NCBI RefSeq assembly: GCF_007655135.1
Contig: NC_045127.1
Coordinates: 5,518,001-5,582,000 of the forward strand
Length of the DNA stretch: 64,000 bases
DNA from: Punica granatum
Taxonomy: Eukaryota > Streptophyta > Magnoliopsida > Myrtales > Lythraceae
Direction: 5' to 3'
The notes under the pieces: generated by a model
Databases searched by the model: none
Seen by the model: the letters and a program-made list of their open reading frames with translations, nothing else
Told to the model about the DNA's origin: nothing
Program-made: the position numbers and the translations under genes
Part shown: piece after piece, positions 35,201 through 49,100 of the stretch
How the letters are laid out: every line of letters starts with the position of its first letter
Numbering within the stretch: the stretch's first letter is position 1

Positions 35201-38200
35201 TTAGCTCGATTCCCATGTATACGAGGATGAAGGGACTCTTCCCTTCCTATAGTTTATGCCATTGAAGTTGATTCTAAACATTTTATCTGCTCTGTCATTT
35301 AAAAGACCAAAGCTATATTCTTATTTTTGTTGTCCCTTCATTTTCTAATTTTTGTGAAGTTTCTCTTTTGGCTAAATTGAGTTTTAAAAGATATAAGAAG
35401 CCCAATGCAGCTGCCTTTGTCATTTTCCTCTCCTTACTTTTTTATCCTTAAGAGATAATAGTTCTACATTCTTCGACTAGCCAGTACTATCTACAAGTTT
35501 TTATTCATGTTAATCACCAAGAGTATTCCATTTATTAGCACATTATGATACTAAGCTAACAAAAAGGGTCGATAGACAAATTATTTATATTTGGGTATAG
35601 ATAGCATTGACTGTCTATCCATTTTCTAGCTTCAGGTAGTTAGGAGCTTCTATAGTTTTTTTCTATGTTAATTTTCAAAGTGTTGGCGAAAAGATTCAAT
35701 GTATCCCAGCTAGTTGGAACTTCATAAATATTTTTTCTGTTGAAGATATATCCTAAGGATTCCACAAAGAAATTTCTACTCCCACTGAGCAATGAGTCTT
35801 CAAGATGAGAGCGTTCAATGCAAGTGCAAAAATATTTTACCCCTATTTTGGGCCATAAGATATAAATGAGGAGCTCATAGACACATGTGGAACCTTGTTA
35901 TTAGGCACATGTCAAGAGTAGGGTGCCATCCGTCCATTCACTGTTTGAACATTCTGCTCAACCATATGCATTGCAATGGATTTTGTAGGTTAATGCTGCT
36001 GGGGCCAAGGTGTTGGAGTATATTGCTGATTTTGGAAAGCCTGGAGCACCAACTGCAGCAGCAATTGTTGCGTGTGTTCCTACAAAAGTGCACATTGATG
36101 AAGTTGGCGAAACTGAATTCAAACTATCTCCGAGTGAGATTGTAGATGCTATTAAAACCGGGTTGGAGCAACCCATTGAAGCTGAGCCTGAGGTTTCTTT
36201 TCTTGAAACTCTGTTTCTTATTCCCTTTTAGTTCAGATAAGATAGTATTTTTGAGATAATTGTAAGTGCTAACTATGTCATTACTGGATTTTTTGCAGCT
36301 AGAGGTGCCGAAAGAATTGATCTCTTCATTAGAGTTGCAGGAACTGAAGCTGCAGCGGAGCCCATCCTTTGTTCCTCTACATCCAGAGGCAGGCATCTCT
36401 AAAATCCATGACGAGGAAACAGGAATTACACAGCTCCGTCTCTCAAATGGAATTCGGATAAATTACAGGGTATTCCTTGTTGCACTTAATTTCTCTAGGT
36501 CTGGTTGAATCTTTGCCATAAATAAGTGTGGGTGAAAGGATAGTCTTGTGATTGCTTGGTCCAAGATATCCAAGATATCCAAGTTGAATACTGATTTTTA
36601 GTTAGGCAAATGCACCTAATGGTCACAATGATTTCTTGTTAATGAAAAAAAAAAAAGATAAAAATTCGGGCGAATGTCTCGTTATATGAATAAACAGAAA
36701 CATATCAGTGTTAGGCCATAGAGATTTCCTTCCTGGAGTTGTTTGCCTTTTGCTTGATATTCACTGTAGACATAGATCTGCATTAATCATAATTGTAAAT
36801 TTCTTGGTCGATATTCCCTGCTGATGCAATACAGGTTTCACAAACTGAATCCCGAGGTGGAGTAATGCGCCTTATTGTTGGTGGAGGCAGAGCAGCAGAA
36901 ACATCAGAATCAAGAGGAGCTGTTATTGTGGGTGTGCGGACTCTGAGCGAGGGAGGTCGTGTTGGTAACTTTTCGAGGGAGCAGGTTAGTTTGCTATTCC
37001 TCTTCGCCCTTTAAACCACCTTCACTTTGAAGATGTTTAATTAGAGTGGGAGGCCTCTTTACTAAAAACAGAATATATTCTATTCCTCACAGAACACCAC
37101 TTATGTGGGCATTTGTGAAATTTACATGCATAGTCTAAAAGAAAAGCTACGATTTGGTGACGTCACCTTGTAAGTTTCTTGATAATTCCATATCGGGTTT
37201 ACATGTCTTGATTTTGACATTCTGCAGGTGGAGCTTTTCTGTGTGAATCACTTGATAAACTGCTCTTTGGAATCCACGGAGGAAGTCATTGCAATGGAGT
37301 TCCGTTTCACTCTGAGGGATGATGGGATGCGTGCTGCTTTCCAGCTCCTTCACATGGTTCTTGAGGTAAAGTATCATGACTTGTAATCTTGGCTCCGAGG
37401 CTGCAAATTTGGGAGTTCTCCTTTATATATTATTGGCACTAAATTGGTGTTACTTAGGCATATTTTTCCCTTAACTTGTACAAAAATGGTTCCTGCAGCA
37501 TAGCGTGTGGTTAGAGGACGCATTTGATAGGGCAAGACAGCTATACTTATCATACTATCGATCTATTCCAAAAAGTTTGGAGCGCTCAACGGCTCACAAA
37601 CTCATGTTGACAATGCTCAATGGAGATGAGCGCTTTGTTGAGCCCACACCAATGTCGTTACAGAATTTGTCTCTACAATCTGTTAAAGATGCAGTTATGA
37701 ATCAGTTTGTTGGTGATAATATGGAGGTGAGTCAGTAATTAATTTCTAAGATTTGCCTTCTGCTTGTCTTTTTGTATTTTACTGCCTTAAACCTCCATTA
37801 AATATGTTGTGCAGGTCAGTATTGTCGGGGACTTCACTGAGGAAGAAATCGAATCCTGTATTCTTGATTACCTGGGTACTGTGGGATCCACAAGGGGTTC
37901 AACAACAGCAACTCAATACGAGCCTGTCTTGTTTCGACCTTCGTCATTGCAATCTCAACAAGTGAGCATTCCTTAAATTATTGGTTGCACTTTGACTGGA
38001 TTGTTATAGAGGATGTAGCTGATAAATAGGAAGATGCAAGTTCTTCAGTTTTGAGTTTCTTCTTCAAATGCTTAAAAGGTTGCTTTTTGGCAGGTTTTCT
38101 TGAAAGACACTGATGAGCGAGCGTGTGCATATATTGCTGGTCCTGCACCTAACCGCTGGGGTTTCACATATGAAGGTGAAGACCTATTTGAGTCAATTAG

Positions 38201-40319
38201 TGAAATTTCGCTATCCGACGGTAAGTCTCTAAATCTCTCTCGAGTGGTTTCGATAGTGCATATAGCATATCAAATTTGTTTTTAACCCAATATTGCAGTT
38301 GCTCGAAATTCTTGAGAAACAAAGGTGGAGGGTGTCAAACTATTCCTCGATTTTAGATTTACACCAACTTATTTCAATGGGAATCATCTCAGTGATATTT
38401 GCGTGGTTGCTCCAGCAAATATCCTTGTAATCATTTTTAAAAAATACTTGGGGAATGCCTGGGTTTTGAGATGTTATGAACTAGTAGGTTTTTCTTCAAT
38501 GAGGTAGGTAAGGAAAACACTTGCTTTCACTTTATAGGCTTATCTAGGTATAACTGTATGGTTTCTTCATGTGTTTGTTGAAGCAAAGGAAATTTATTCT
38601 CATTTTTCATATTGGAACATGGGCAACATACTGATTTGCTCTGGGATAACTTAGCAGGAGCACAATCAACCTCTGAGGAATTAAATGTTGAGAAGAATGT
38701 TGGAACCATTTCACAGACAAAACTTAGAAGCCATCCTCTTTTCTTTGGTATTACGATGGGGTTGTTGGCGGAGATCATAAATTCAAGGTAAAATTACTTG
38801 CAAAACCTATCAGCCATTAACATAATTTTTCTTTAAAGTATCTCCTTGTCTCATTTCTACTCTTTCAGTGGCTTTAGCAGTTTTACCTGTTGAAGTTTTG
38901 TAGCATTCCTAGAGCCTAGAGCAATTTTTATTTTTTCTTTAAAACTGTCGTTTTTCCACATTTTCAGCAGCTTTAGCAGGTTCACCTGTGAGGCTTCTTG
39001 CCCTTGCTATTGCCTGGAGCAATTTTAAACTTTCCCTTTCAAACTCTGATATATGATTTTTTCTTATTGAGATGTAATTTTGTCTCTTACAGGCTATTTA
39101 CAACAGTTCGGGACTCCCTTGGGTTGACATATGATGTATCCTTTGAATTAAACCTGTTCGATCGACTCAATCTCGGTTGGTATGTGATCTCTGTTACATC
39201 AACTCCGAGCAAGGTATGGGATTATGTTGGTTATATTTTCCTTGCATAATTTTCTGTTTCTAGCATTCGTGTAAGTTTGCATTTCTGTTATTTTCAGGTG
39301 CATAAAGCTCTTGATGCATGCAAGAGCGTTCTTAGAGGACTGCATAGCAACAAGATTGCCCCAAGGGAGTTGGACAGGGTCAGTGGCATTTATCTAGTGG
39401 AAAGAATGTTTGCCATTCTTTTGAGACATGCGGTTAAATTTGAATGGTTATTTATATTAATATATTGTCACTAGTTTTAGAAATAAGCATGAAGTAAGAA
39501 AGATTATTGTCTTATAGTCTTTTTCTATTTTAATTGCAGGCAAGACGAACACTCCTGATGAGGCATGAAGCTGAAATTAAGTCCAATGCCTATTGGCTTG
39601 GACTGTTGGCTCACTTGCAAGCTTCTTCTGTTCCAAGGAAGGTACAGCAGAAAACCACCAAACCTAATTATTACATTCCAGATATAGTCTATATGCTTGG
39701 ATGAAATATTAATGTTCAAGACCTGTTGGTCCAGCTTATGATTTGATTTCATGAATTCTTGACCCAGGATATATCATGCATCAAAGATCTTACGGCATTG
39801 TATGAAGCTGCCACCATTGAGGATGTATACCTTGCATACGACCAGCTCAAGATAGATGACAATTCATTGTATTCATGCGTTGGGGTTGCAGGCACACAGG
39901 ATGGTGATGAACTTGGAGGTGAGTGGTTGCATCTTGATTTTACCCTTTATGCCTCCCACATTTCCAGATTGATACTTCAATTAGAAATCAAATCAGAAGA
40001 ACTAAAATGCCAATAGGCCTTTCTTTCGTGCCTCTGGACATGGAAGTCAAATACATCCCTCTAAAATTAGTAATTTCTGGGGTCTAGATCTCCTTGTTTC
40101 TATGGACTTGTGGTGAGTCCTATATCATCGAACCATAAATCAGTGAGGAATTATATTCATATGTTGTGGCTGAATGATGTTTCTTGAGTTTATAGGCTTA
40201 TGTCTTTCCAATATGTCTATGTGGCAGCTTCCTTGGACGAGGGAGAATCTGGCGAAGAGTTCCAAGGTGTGATCCCTACTGGGCGGGGTTTGTCTACTAT
40301 GACCCGACCAACGACCTGA
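29243..40319 (+). CDS. SPP: chloroplast stromal processing peptidase (M16 zinc protease), 24 exons
   Basis: It removes transit peptides from precursors imported into the chloroplast stroma. Exons: 29243-29397, 30135-30372, 31029-31270, 31665-31863, 32325-32372, 32658-32765, 32867-33055, 33208-33504, 33972-34073, 34301-34435, 34921-35145, 35989-36192, 36299-36469, 36835-36984, 37228-37365, 37499-37726, 37815-37961, 38094-38220, 38658-38787, 39093-39213, 39298-39378, 39540-39641, 39768-39918, 40228-40319. All have GT-AG borders and matching phases: 3780 nt, 1259 aa, close to the usual family length. The zinc site is HMIEH at residues 235-239 with the third ligand Glu316, exactly the HxxEH-(76)-E spacing of pitrilysin-type M16 enzymes. 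The N-terminus is Ser/Arg/Pro-rich and poor in acidic residues, as a transit peptide should be. Later segments such as MRLIVGGGRAAETS and TTVRDSLGLTYDVSFELNLF belong to the C-terminal M16 half. The gene appears fully functional. The poorly conserved linker at exons 18-19 is the least certain junction. Confidence 0.96.
32505..32572 (+). mobile_element. SINE 3'-end remnant in SPP intron 5
   Basis: GGATTAGTTGGGCGAAGCCCGGACACCC followed by a short A-rich tail resembles the 3' end of plant tRNA-derived SINEs. No 5' tRNA-like part was seen, so this is a truncated copy in an intron. Confidence 0.35.
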
Positions 40320-41308
40320 TGAATTGCATATAGTGCTCTCAACTGTAATGTTATCCTAGCATTACGAGGTATTGTTGCTTTGCTTACATAGTTCACCTAA
40401 ATGGCTTTCCATTGTAATCCCTTGTCCGCGCACTTATGCGGCAAACAGCTTCTGCAATTCAACTATGGGTATGACTAGTGAATTTCTTTCATATCAGGAA
40501 CCATACACATGGGTCTTTGGGGGAGTAGGGAAATTCGGGTTTCACACAGCTCAGATTTGGTTCTGCTTTACGGTCAATTTGTTCGGCCTGAGGCGGCTAT
40601 TTGATGACTCCCATGCTCTCTCCACGGTATTCCGTTGAACCAGGAAGGCTTTCAACCAAGACATGTTTGATGGATTGGTAGAGGGAAAAATTCTCCAAGT
40701 TTCTAGATTGTAATTGATTTTTGAGTTATAACAAAATATTCTTGCTGGTCACAAGCCAAATCCATTAGAGGCGGTAAATAATTTGTATTTATCAGAATAA
40801 GATTTTTCTGATTGTAGCTTATTTTTGTAGAATTTCTGAACTCCCTCAATAATCTGAAAGCAGAGGGAGAGATGCAATAAGAGATTTTACAGATGTTCGA
40901 CAGCTATTCCGATTTCCCGTCTCTCTTCCTTTTCTTCTCTTTTCTTGGGTTTGATTTGATCAGAGGAACAATATCTTCATCGAATCGAGCAGCACCCGTG
41001 AAAGCTTCTCTTCACGAAGAATCTTGTTGTTTTGACTAAAAGCTATTTAAAGAGGCTCCAAGCATACATTGGAGAAGGAAGGACAAGGCATCCGATAGGA
41101 CTGCAAACTTCCCAATTATATTGATATAGACGGCTCGACATTAATATTTGCACCGTACCGTACGGGGACAGCGATGGGTAAATACATTCAGCAATCAGAA
41201 GAAAAGGATACTAGACATATCACAGCACGGACTAGATGATCGGTTATATCTTTCCCACCAAACAGAAGAACCTGAAACACAACTGACTTTTCCCATGACA
41301 GTACCCTC
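40320..41308. other. region between the convergent SPP and At1g76660-like genes
   Basis: Carries the 3' UTRs of the two convergent genes. No additional gene is supported. Confidence 0.5.
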
Positions 41309-44124
41309 TCAGCGCAATGAGAAGTTCCCTCGCCCCTCTCTTAAGCTTCTTCCCCTCCGATACTCGATCTCTGCATCTGAGCTAGACAAGCCTGAGGGGT
41401 ATTTCCGACAGCTCCTGGATGTCCGCAGCCTAGGGAGCCTATTACCAGTATCCTGCTCGCTATCGGTTAACGACCTATTGTTGGGTGTGCTGAGTCCGCC
41501 TGAATTAGAATGAGTGCGAAGACATGATTATTAATGCCACAGAGAATCTCCCTAAGGAGAAAAACGAAGAAGCATCAAAGGAAATATCAATTCCGGTTCC
41601 GGTACCTCGTGTAATGTTGCCACATACAAATGTTTTCTTTAATGGAAACACGAAGGCTTCTAATCATACTGTTAACTCATATGAAAAAGGAAATTGTTTT
41701 TCCTTGAGAAAAGGAAGCCTATCAGATCCCAAGCAACAATCTTTTGTTCTGCCTGGATGCTTCGAGTGTTGTCTTTGAATAATACACCTTGACTCAAACA
41801 TTTAAAAACCTCATGGAGCAAAGCTAGCCTATTTTAACAGCCGAGACTCACTAAGCTTCCAGGCAGCCTATAGATTAAGCATTAGCGGGTTGGGCTTCCA
41901 TGAATCAAATATAGTGTACAACGAATAACCAAGCCTCGGTGAAATTTCATTTTTGAACCGCGGGTGATTTGGCGCTTGAAGTTCGAATGGAACACCATAA
42001 AGGGCACATAAAAACATGGCGACTTATAATATAAAGTACCCACAGTATAAACTGCATTTGATACCTGAACAACCTTGGAGTTGTCGAAATATGTGGAAAA
42101 TGCAATGAGCCCCACTTTGACTAATTCCATGTTGGTTTTTTCATAATGAGGACAGGAGCAGGCAATTTTTTCAGTGTAAAAGAACAAGAGAAGAGACGCA
42201 CCTCTGTGTTCATTCCGTGGCATTGCCATTCGAACAGGGTCACCCATATCTGATTCAGGTAGAGTGCTATTCGAGGCCCACAAGTTTGTGTGTGATTTTA
42301 CCACTGCCTTTTGCTTCTCATTCACATACGGAGGCCGCAAATTTTCTTCAACGGGTGGCCTGATGGTGAATGAATCATCTGCCACATCAGCAATCTCCAC
42401 ATACTGGGCGGTTGTAATGATTTCATCTGCGCTAAACCCAAAGGATGCGCGGTAAGCTTCTATTTCCTCTGCATCTTGCTTGGGGCTTCTACTAGTGTTT
42501 TGCCTGCTCTGATACCCATTTCCGCCTGTTGAATGGACGTCTGAATCCTTGGAGACACTCAATCTCCCAGCAGTGTATGAATTTTGATCAAGATAGAATT
42601 CGGCGAATGTAGCAGGGCAGAAGAAATTTGTATCATGAGACATATTTGGGGCCTCCCGATCTGGAAACGCTGACGATAAGCAATCACTTGAGATCCTCGA
42701 TATCGGAGATCTGAGGCTGCTGGCAGGGCTTTCTGGGTACGGAGGGTACGTTGCTTGAAGATCGTTGGACGACACATAATTTTCCTTCTGTGCCCCTTTG
42801 AGATCCCTCGAAGCTAGAAGGTATCGAGCATAGGGAACCTCGGGGGAAGAGGGAGTAGTAGAAAGGTGGGCGAGCTCGGGAGGGGGAGTAAGAGGGGCAG
42901 TGGATGGCTCGGTAGTGAAGGTTGAGAAGACTGGTGGAGAGACAAGTTGGGTTTCATGGGCAAATGGACCTGTAGCGAACATCATGGAGGAGGGTCCACC
43001 AGGTGAGTTGGCCGATAGGAAATTACTTGGTGACTGGGCTGTTGAGGGGAGAGCAGAGTTCGTAAAGGATGCAGGGGATGAAGGAGGTGCCAGAAGAGAC
43101 GGAGCTATAGCTGTTGTGGCTTGATTTGCTTGAGGTCTGTTGGGTTGAGCTGCTGCAGCATTGCCCTCAGGAACACGAGATGCAGGAACTATACGCTTTC
43201 CACCTTTCTGAGCACCGAAGCAGGAAAGTGCAGCCAAACATCCTCCCCACCGCTTTCGCTACCAAAAGAAGAAAGCTTAATAAGATAAACAATTTAACTT
43301 CTGCAAAGTACGTCCATTCATAAAGATCACAAAAAGATATCAACATAAATCTGAAAGCACCAAACATCCTAGCACCCAGCATCTATCAAAGTACACAATT
43401 AAACCCAGAAAACCCAAAGGTGGACCTAGTCTCATATTTCTAAACCTGATAATAAAACCAACCGAGAGATCGGTTACTGAAAAGATCATTAACAAGCTTT
43501 AATCTGTCAGAAGTTTATGGTCAAAAGCTGTTGGAAACTCTAGCAGCTACACGACGGCTATGTGTGCAAGGAAGGATTCGAACTCACAACCTCGTGGACA
43601 AGCCATGAAGTGTACAAACGTCCTATCAGAGTACAGCTCATCTTTTATTCGATGTGTAAGACGCTTTTGAATGTTCTGCGTTGCACATCCTTTTCTTTGA
43701 CCCTTTTGTGCTGCGTCTCCATCATCAACTGAATGCAACCCAACCCACTCCTTGGCCTCATTTCTATTTCCTCGCAAACCAGAAAACCAAAAACCCGAGC
43801 TACTTCCTATCACCAGATGGGCTACACTTCATCCACATAACTACGCAATCCGCTCTAGTCAGCTCTATCAACATCAGTCCCTTTCTAGCTAACCCATCTT
43901 ACTCCCAGCAGTTCTTGACACTCTGGTCAGCAATAGATCTAAAACAACAGACAGGCATAAAACCTCAACCAGATCTGACAAAACCATTACATCGGCAAAC
44001 AAAAAAGATCAAACGAACAAGACCCACATAAGATCAAAGGGAATGGGAAACAAGGAATAATTAAACAAACCCGTTCTTGCTGCTGCGGAGGAACTCTAAT
44101 CTGCTCCGATCCCATGCTACCCAT
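41309..44124 (-). CDS. Ser/Pro-rich protein of the At1g76660 (hydroxyproline-rich glycoprotein-like) family
   Basis: Three exons: 44124-44071, 43258-42202 and 41499-41309, phases 0 and 1. Starting at the second ATG (44115, MGSEQIRVPP) the protein is 430 aa; the first ATG adds three residues. Landmarks are KRWGGCLAALSCFGAQKGGK near the N-terminus, LLAPPSSPASFTNSALPST, GPFAHETQLVSPPVFSTFTT and EPSTAPLTPPPELA. An acidic SADEIITTAQYVEI segment follows, with a basic C-terminal tail containing SSSDAEIEYRRGRSLREGR. The family is labelled hydroxyproline-rich glycoprotein-like, but I see no signal peptide, so an intracellular, disordered regulatory or scaffold protein is more likely. Function unknown. 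The 5' UTR region has a (GGA)n run at 44379-44404. Confidence 0.85.
43545..43690 (-). mobile_element. possible tRNA-derived SINE fragment in intron 1 of the At1g76660-like gene
   Basis: On the minus strand GGTTGTGAGTTCGAATCCTTCC resembles an RNA polymerase III box B. The flanking sequence does not fold as a tRNA and lacks a clear box A or poly-A tail. Weakly supported. Confidence 0.3.
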
Positions 44125-45312
44125 CTCACCCAGTTTCAGGAGTCAGCAAAACGCCTCCTTTTCTTTGCTTTTTGCTGACAATGGGCTCGCTTTTCCTCCC
44201 CTTTACAGCTCGGCGATAACTTCTACAGGAAACCCATCAGCGCTTTCGATGGCTTGCTCTCATTCATAGCCCAGCTGATGAGCTGTGGGGCTGAAACAGC
44301 AGCTACCCTCTTGCCTGATCAGAAGCTGACTAGCTTTAGACTTTCTATCTTGAAGCGCAGACGGAGAGAGGGTAAGGGGGAGGAGGAGGAGGAGGAGGAG
44401 GAGGGAATGGCGTTGTGTGCTGCGACCAGTGAATGGGAACGGAAACTGATTTATCGAAAGCCAAAGAAAGACAAAAGCGGAAAGGGATCGGAGTGTGTGA
44501 GTGACTGAGGAAAACGGCAAAAGAAAGCAAGAAAGACAGACAGACACCCCATGAGAGAGAAAATTAAAGAAACAGACGCAGACACAGACTGAAAAAAATG
44601 GAAAAAAAAAAAAGAAGAAGAAACCATTTCCCACTTTTTTTGGTTTGGTTTTGTTTCAGTTAGACCCCAGAAGTTTGCCTCTCCTCTCTATTTGACCCTT
44701 ATCAGTGCGGCCCGCGTTTACGGGTTTAGGATGTTCCCTTGCCTTGACCTGAGCATGGCTCGGTGAGGCCGACGACAGAATAGAATGAAATGAAACTGTG
44801 CTCTATACTGGTCTTTAGTTAATCAAGTGACTCGTCCATAAATGGACCATCTTTTATTCAACACACCATTTTCTTTTCATAGTAAAAGTCAAAGTCCTAT
44901 TCATTTGGACTCTTTTAACTCGAGTTTTAAGGTATCTAAATGTGGATTTACCTCGATCACTGTACTTGAACAGGCATCTCATATATATTTTTTTCATCAG
45001 CTACTTTTTTCTGCATAACTCTTCGGATCCGAGGTCGGACGTTCAACCTTCGAGCCGAAGACGACATTGATATTGACCCCTAAGACTTGTTGATAGTGAT
45101 ATAATATTAACTAAAGCGTGTGTGCGTGTGTGTTATCCCTATCAGTTGTCACCCTGATCGCACCGAAAGGTACATTACATTACATTACATTAAGGGGATA
45201 AATAAGAAATGGACTTGAGGAGGAGCCCGTATATTACGGGCCTGTGGACCTGTCTAGACTTGTTTATGGGCTTGACCATCCGGCCCAATTCCTTCACACG
45301 AGTCAATGAAAC

Positions 45313-45427
45313 TCCGTTTGGTTTCGCAATTAAAATCAAAATTTTAACTTTAACTCATCACACTACACAATCTTGTCCTTTTCTATAATCAAAATCAAAG
45401 TTATTTTAATTCTGAAACCAAACGCAC
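45313..45427. mobile_element. short MITE with TCCGTTTGGTTTC termini
   Basis: The left end TCCGTTTGGTTTCGCAATTAAAATC pairs with the reverse complement of the right end (TGCGTTTGGTTTCAGAATTAAAAT). 115 bp, AT-rich, non-coding. Same family as 60631-60820. Confidence 0.65.
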
Positions 45428-45589
45428 GATAAATGTTTTGCTTGCCCTGTTCTAGCATGAGAAAAGAAAAGAAAAGATAATGAGTCACCATACCAATTGG
45501 AAGTTGGAAACGCCATGTCCTTACCACAAATCGCAACGCATCATATTTGCATGAACATGTTTTATGTTAACACAAGTTCTCTCGAATCA

Positions 45590-45790
45590 CTAAGGCCCAA
45601 CAGCCCGGTGGTTAGGCTCGAGATAGTTGCCTCGATCGTTTCGAATCTCCTCCCACGCAACGACATTCCTCTTTAAGGTATTTGTGAATAATATTGGTCG
45701 TGACCTAATTAGGATCAGTATCTCTCATATACATATAGTTAGAAAAAATACAATAATAATGTCCCGATACATTGTGAGCCATACAAGACA
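45590..45790 (+). mobile_element. SINE-like sequence
   Basis: AGCCCGGTGGTTAGGCTCGAGA followed 25-30 bp later by GTTTCGAATCTCCTCCCACG looks like degenerate box A and box B of a tRNA-derived SINE. The 3' end runs into AT-rich sequence with a weak A-rich tail. It is not a functional tRNA because no acceptor stem pairs. Confidence 0.4.
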
Positions 45791-46179
45791 AGAATATTTT
45801 CGAATATATTTTAATAGTATTGTTCATGTGCAATGACTTCCATTCTATAAATGGTCTTTCCTCATTTTAGTGAATAAAGAGGTTTAGATTACTGGGCTCA
45901 TTATTCTCGAACTCTGACAATTTTAATCGACATAACTACATTTTACCGGGAGCCATCCATCATCAAGCCGCTAGTGTTAGGAGGGAGGACTTATGTTTAT
46001 GCTTAACCCAAAAATGGGTTTTTTTTTTTTTGAGGAGTAAACGGTCAGATGACTCGGACAGAACAGAGAAATAGAAGAAGTGGAGGAAGAAGACGACACA
46101 GTGAAACAGAACGGAAGCGAAGCAGAGCAGAGAACAAGATCCCATCAAGAACGAACCTCAGAGCTCCCAACCGGCGTCA

Positions 46180-49100
46180 ATGGAGGACGACATAGACTCC
46201 CTCTTCGAGGGCATGGTCCTCTTCACTCCTTCCCAGCTTTCAGACCCTTCTCCTGCTCCCCAGCCCCAGCCCATCGACCCGTCACCTCCACCTCCACCTC
46301 CACCTGATCCCCCGGCGGCGTCTTCCTCTTCGGAGCCGCTCGACGAGAACCTCTTCTCCGACCTCACACTCGTCACTCCTCTCCCGGGCTTGCCCGAGAA
46401 CGGCCACGAAGAGCCCCAGCTGAGCTCCTCTGCCCCGATCGAATCGCCGGCCGCTGGCAATTCGGTCAAAGCGAGAGAGGCAGCTCCACCCTCGGCGGTG
46501 TCTCGACAGTTCTCGCGGAAGAAGAAGAAAGCTGCCGGGTTAAGGATCGGATACGGGAGGCATGAGATCGAACAAGAGCCGCCTCCACCTCCTTCCCCTT
46601 CTGCTTCTTCTTCTGTTCCGATCGATGCTGCCTCTGCCAATTCACCGGACGTCAGATCAAAGGAAGATACTTTATCCACAGTTTCGCTCAATTCTCTGTC
46701 TGATAGAGCAGAGCAAGGCGATTCCATCCCTTCCATTCCGACAGCAAAGATCGATCATGAGGAGCTGCGGCCTCCTCCTACTTCGGAGGAGACAAAATCC
46801 GAACATGAATCAATCGATACAGGTGAAGGCTATGACGATCATCCGAAGGGGAACGATGAATCGATCGAGACAAAATTCGATAGAATCAAGGCTGAGATTT
46901 CTGAGAAGCTCGAGCAGGCTCGGGAACTGGTGGCAGCCTTATCCGTGGCAAAGAAGGAGGCCATAAGGAAGAGAAGGAAAGCTGCTGAGAGGGTGAACTC
47001 GGCTTCCGCGAGGCTGAAGGAGCTCGAGAGGAGCTTGGAGGAGGCGTGCGAAGCCGAGGATTTTGAAACAGCGGAGAAATTGAGCGAAAGCATTGCAGGC
47101 GCTGACAAGGAGAAGGAGGCTTTAGTGGATGCCCTGAGAGATGCAGAAGCTGAGTGTGATGAGGTTGATGAACAGATGCAGCAGGTTCTTGAGGCTCAGA
47201 TTGCCGCAGAGGAAGAATGTGTCTCTCTGCTCGAGAGCTTCTCCATGGTAACCTGCACAACTTCTCCTCGTTTTAAGTGGTTTAAAATTGCATGTACTGC
47301 TGCTGATTCCATTCTCGGTGCTGTATGAATATTTCTTGTCAAAGCTTGAGCGGTTAGGAAGGCATATCGAGAGCACTTTTAACATTGCCTTGATGCATAA
47401 GCTAAGTTTTATATCTGCAAATTCGATTTAGATGACGCTGTGCTCTATTTCTCCGAAAAGCTGTTGCTGTTTGATGGGCAGTGATAATGTGTGTTGTGCA
47501 CGTCCTAATGCTGCCATTTGTGTTACTACTCACACTTGCCAACTGCACTGGAACTCAGGCTGCTAAGAAGGAATCGAAACGAATAACCAGGAACTATGGT
47601 GAACACATGTTACTGTGTTGATATTATGACAGGCATCTTATTTTCAAAGCTTAATATGGCAGTAAGCACACCAACAATGTATATCGGTTCCCTCCACAAG
47701 TGGTCTTCTAAGAATTAGGAAGAGGGTGCTGTGCTGCATTACGTTGCCAGTTTGTTCCACTTTCTTTGTGTGGTATGAATTATGAATGAGATGTTTAAAT
47801 TAAAATCTACTGTTAGTTTCAACTGAGCTCATATAAAGAATCTAAACTTGAACTTCATACGGTTGTTTGCCATTTGTTCCCCAGGCAAAACCTTGAATTG
47901 TTAATGCTAGGATCCAAGCGCTAAGTTTAGCCACATACTGAGAGAGAGTGATAGGCATTATCATCTTTCCAAATTATATTGAATTATTATGATGGGCTTG
48001 CTTGAATAATCCATACTTATAGTTTGATATCCTTTATGTTTAGCTGTGGCCTTTGGGTTCATTCTATGTAATGCAGTCTCGAGCATACATCTCAATCATC
48101 TCCTTTACCCATGTAAATTAAGTAATCGTGCTTGATGCTAAGCTAGATAATGTCGAAATAGATAAACTGGGCAATAGTTATTGGAGTGGAAGCTGCATTA
48201 CAGTTCGGATTAAATATGGACAAAAGATATATCATTGAATTTCGCATCTTCTTTACCAGGAGGCATCGACTGAAGCAGATCAGATAATAGAGAAGGCGCA
48301 ACTATTGTATGAAGAAGAAATGGACAAGTGGCTATCGTCTGGTGAAGCCTTGGAGGGAAAGAAGATGGAGCTTGAAATTGAATCGCAATTGGTGAATGAA
48401 GCTCGTGAAGTGATGAATAGCTCCATTGAGCATTCTATTGATGATGATAGGCGAGAAAAAGAAGATCTTTATGAAAAGAAGAGCAAGTTGATGGGTGAAT
48501 TGGAGGAGCTACTTGCTTTGGTAAAAGCGAAGGAGAAGGAGATAGCAGAAAACGATGCTAAAATTGAAGCTGTTGAGAATCGGATTGCTGGTGTCATTAC
48601 TGAATTTGAGGAAGCACAGTCGAACATTGTTGAGAACTATGAGAGATTGCAGTTGAACCTCTCACAGATTGACATGGAAAGTAAGGATCTTTCAATGAAA
48701 AAGAAGGAGATTGATGAGACTCGCTCACAGGAAGAGGATAAGGGAAATAAGATCAGGGAAATCGGCACAAAGTGTGCAGATGAGGCCAAAGCTTATATTG
48801 AGGTTGCTGGACTAAGAAAAGGCTTGATGTTGTCCATACTAAAGTTCAGAGAAAATAAACTTGGGCTCGTGAAGACTGAGGAAAAGCTTTCCGATGATGT
48901 CCAGAAGCTCCGCCAAGAGGCTGCTTCAGCAAGAGCTTCTCTACAGGTTAATCTTGCTTTCCAACTTTTTCATAAAGAAACTGGATCAGTAAAAAGTGTA
49001 GTTGCTGTTAGTCCAGTGACATGGGTGTGATTATGTTCGTTTTTCTGTTTGCTGTCGCGGTAATGCCTCTCATTGACTTCTTCTTTTCCCCATAGAGGGT

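Larger units (their letters stand above)
44125..46179. other. divergent promoter region with MITE and SINE-like sequences
   Basis: Lies between the divergent At1g76660-like and coiled-coil genes. It contains a CT-rich leader for the minus-strand gene, ATTAC repeats near 45170-45193, a MITE at 45313-45427 and a SINE-like sequence at about 45590-45790. Confidence 0.45.

Noticed and set aside
41148..41513. 121-codon plus-strand frame
   Set aside because: Overlaps the last exon of the minus-strand At1g76660-like gene, whose splice phases and C-terminal motif fit.
43560..43585. possible tRNA gene (GTTCGAATCC box B)
   Set aside because: No matching acceptor stem or box A at proper distance; better explained as a SINE-like fragment.
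44260..44634. 124-codon minus-strand frame with poly-Leu/Ser and poly-Phe
   Set aside because: Low-complexity CT-rich leader of the At1g76660-like gene containing a (GGA)n microsatellite; not protein-like.
46158..46736. 192-codon minus-strand open frame
   Set aside because: Exact antisense of the Pro/Ser-rich head of the coiled-coil protein; composition is explained by the GC-rich sense codons and no family is recognisable.
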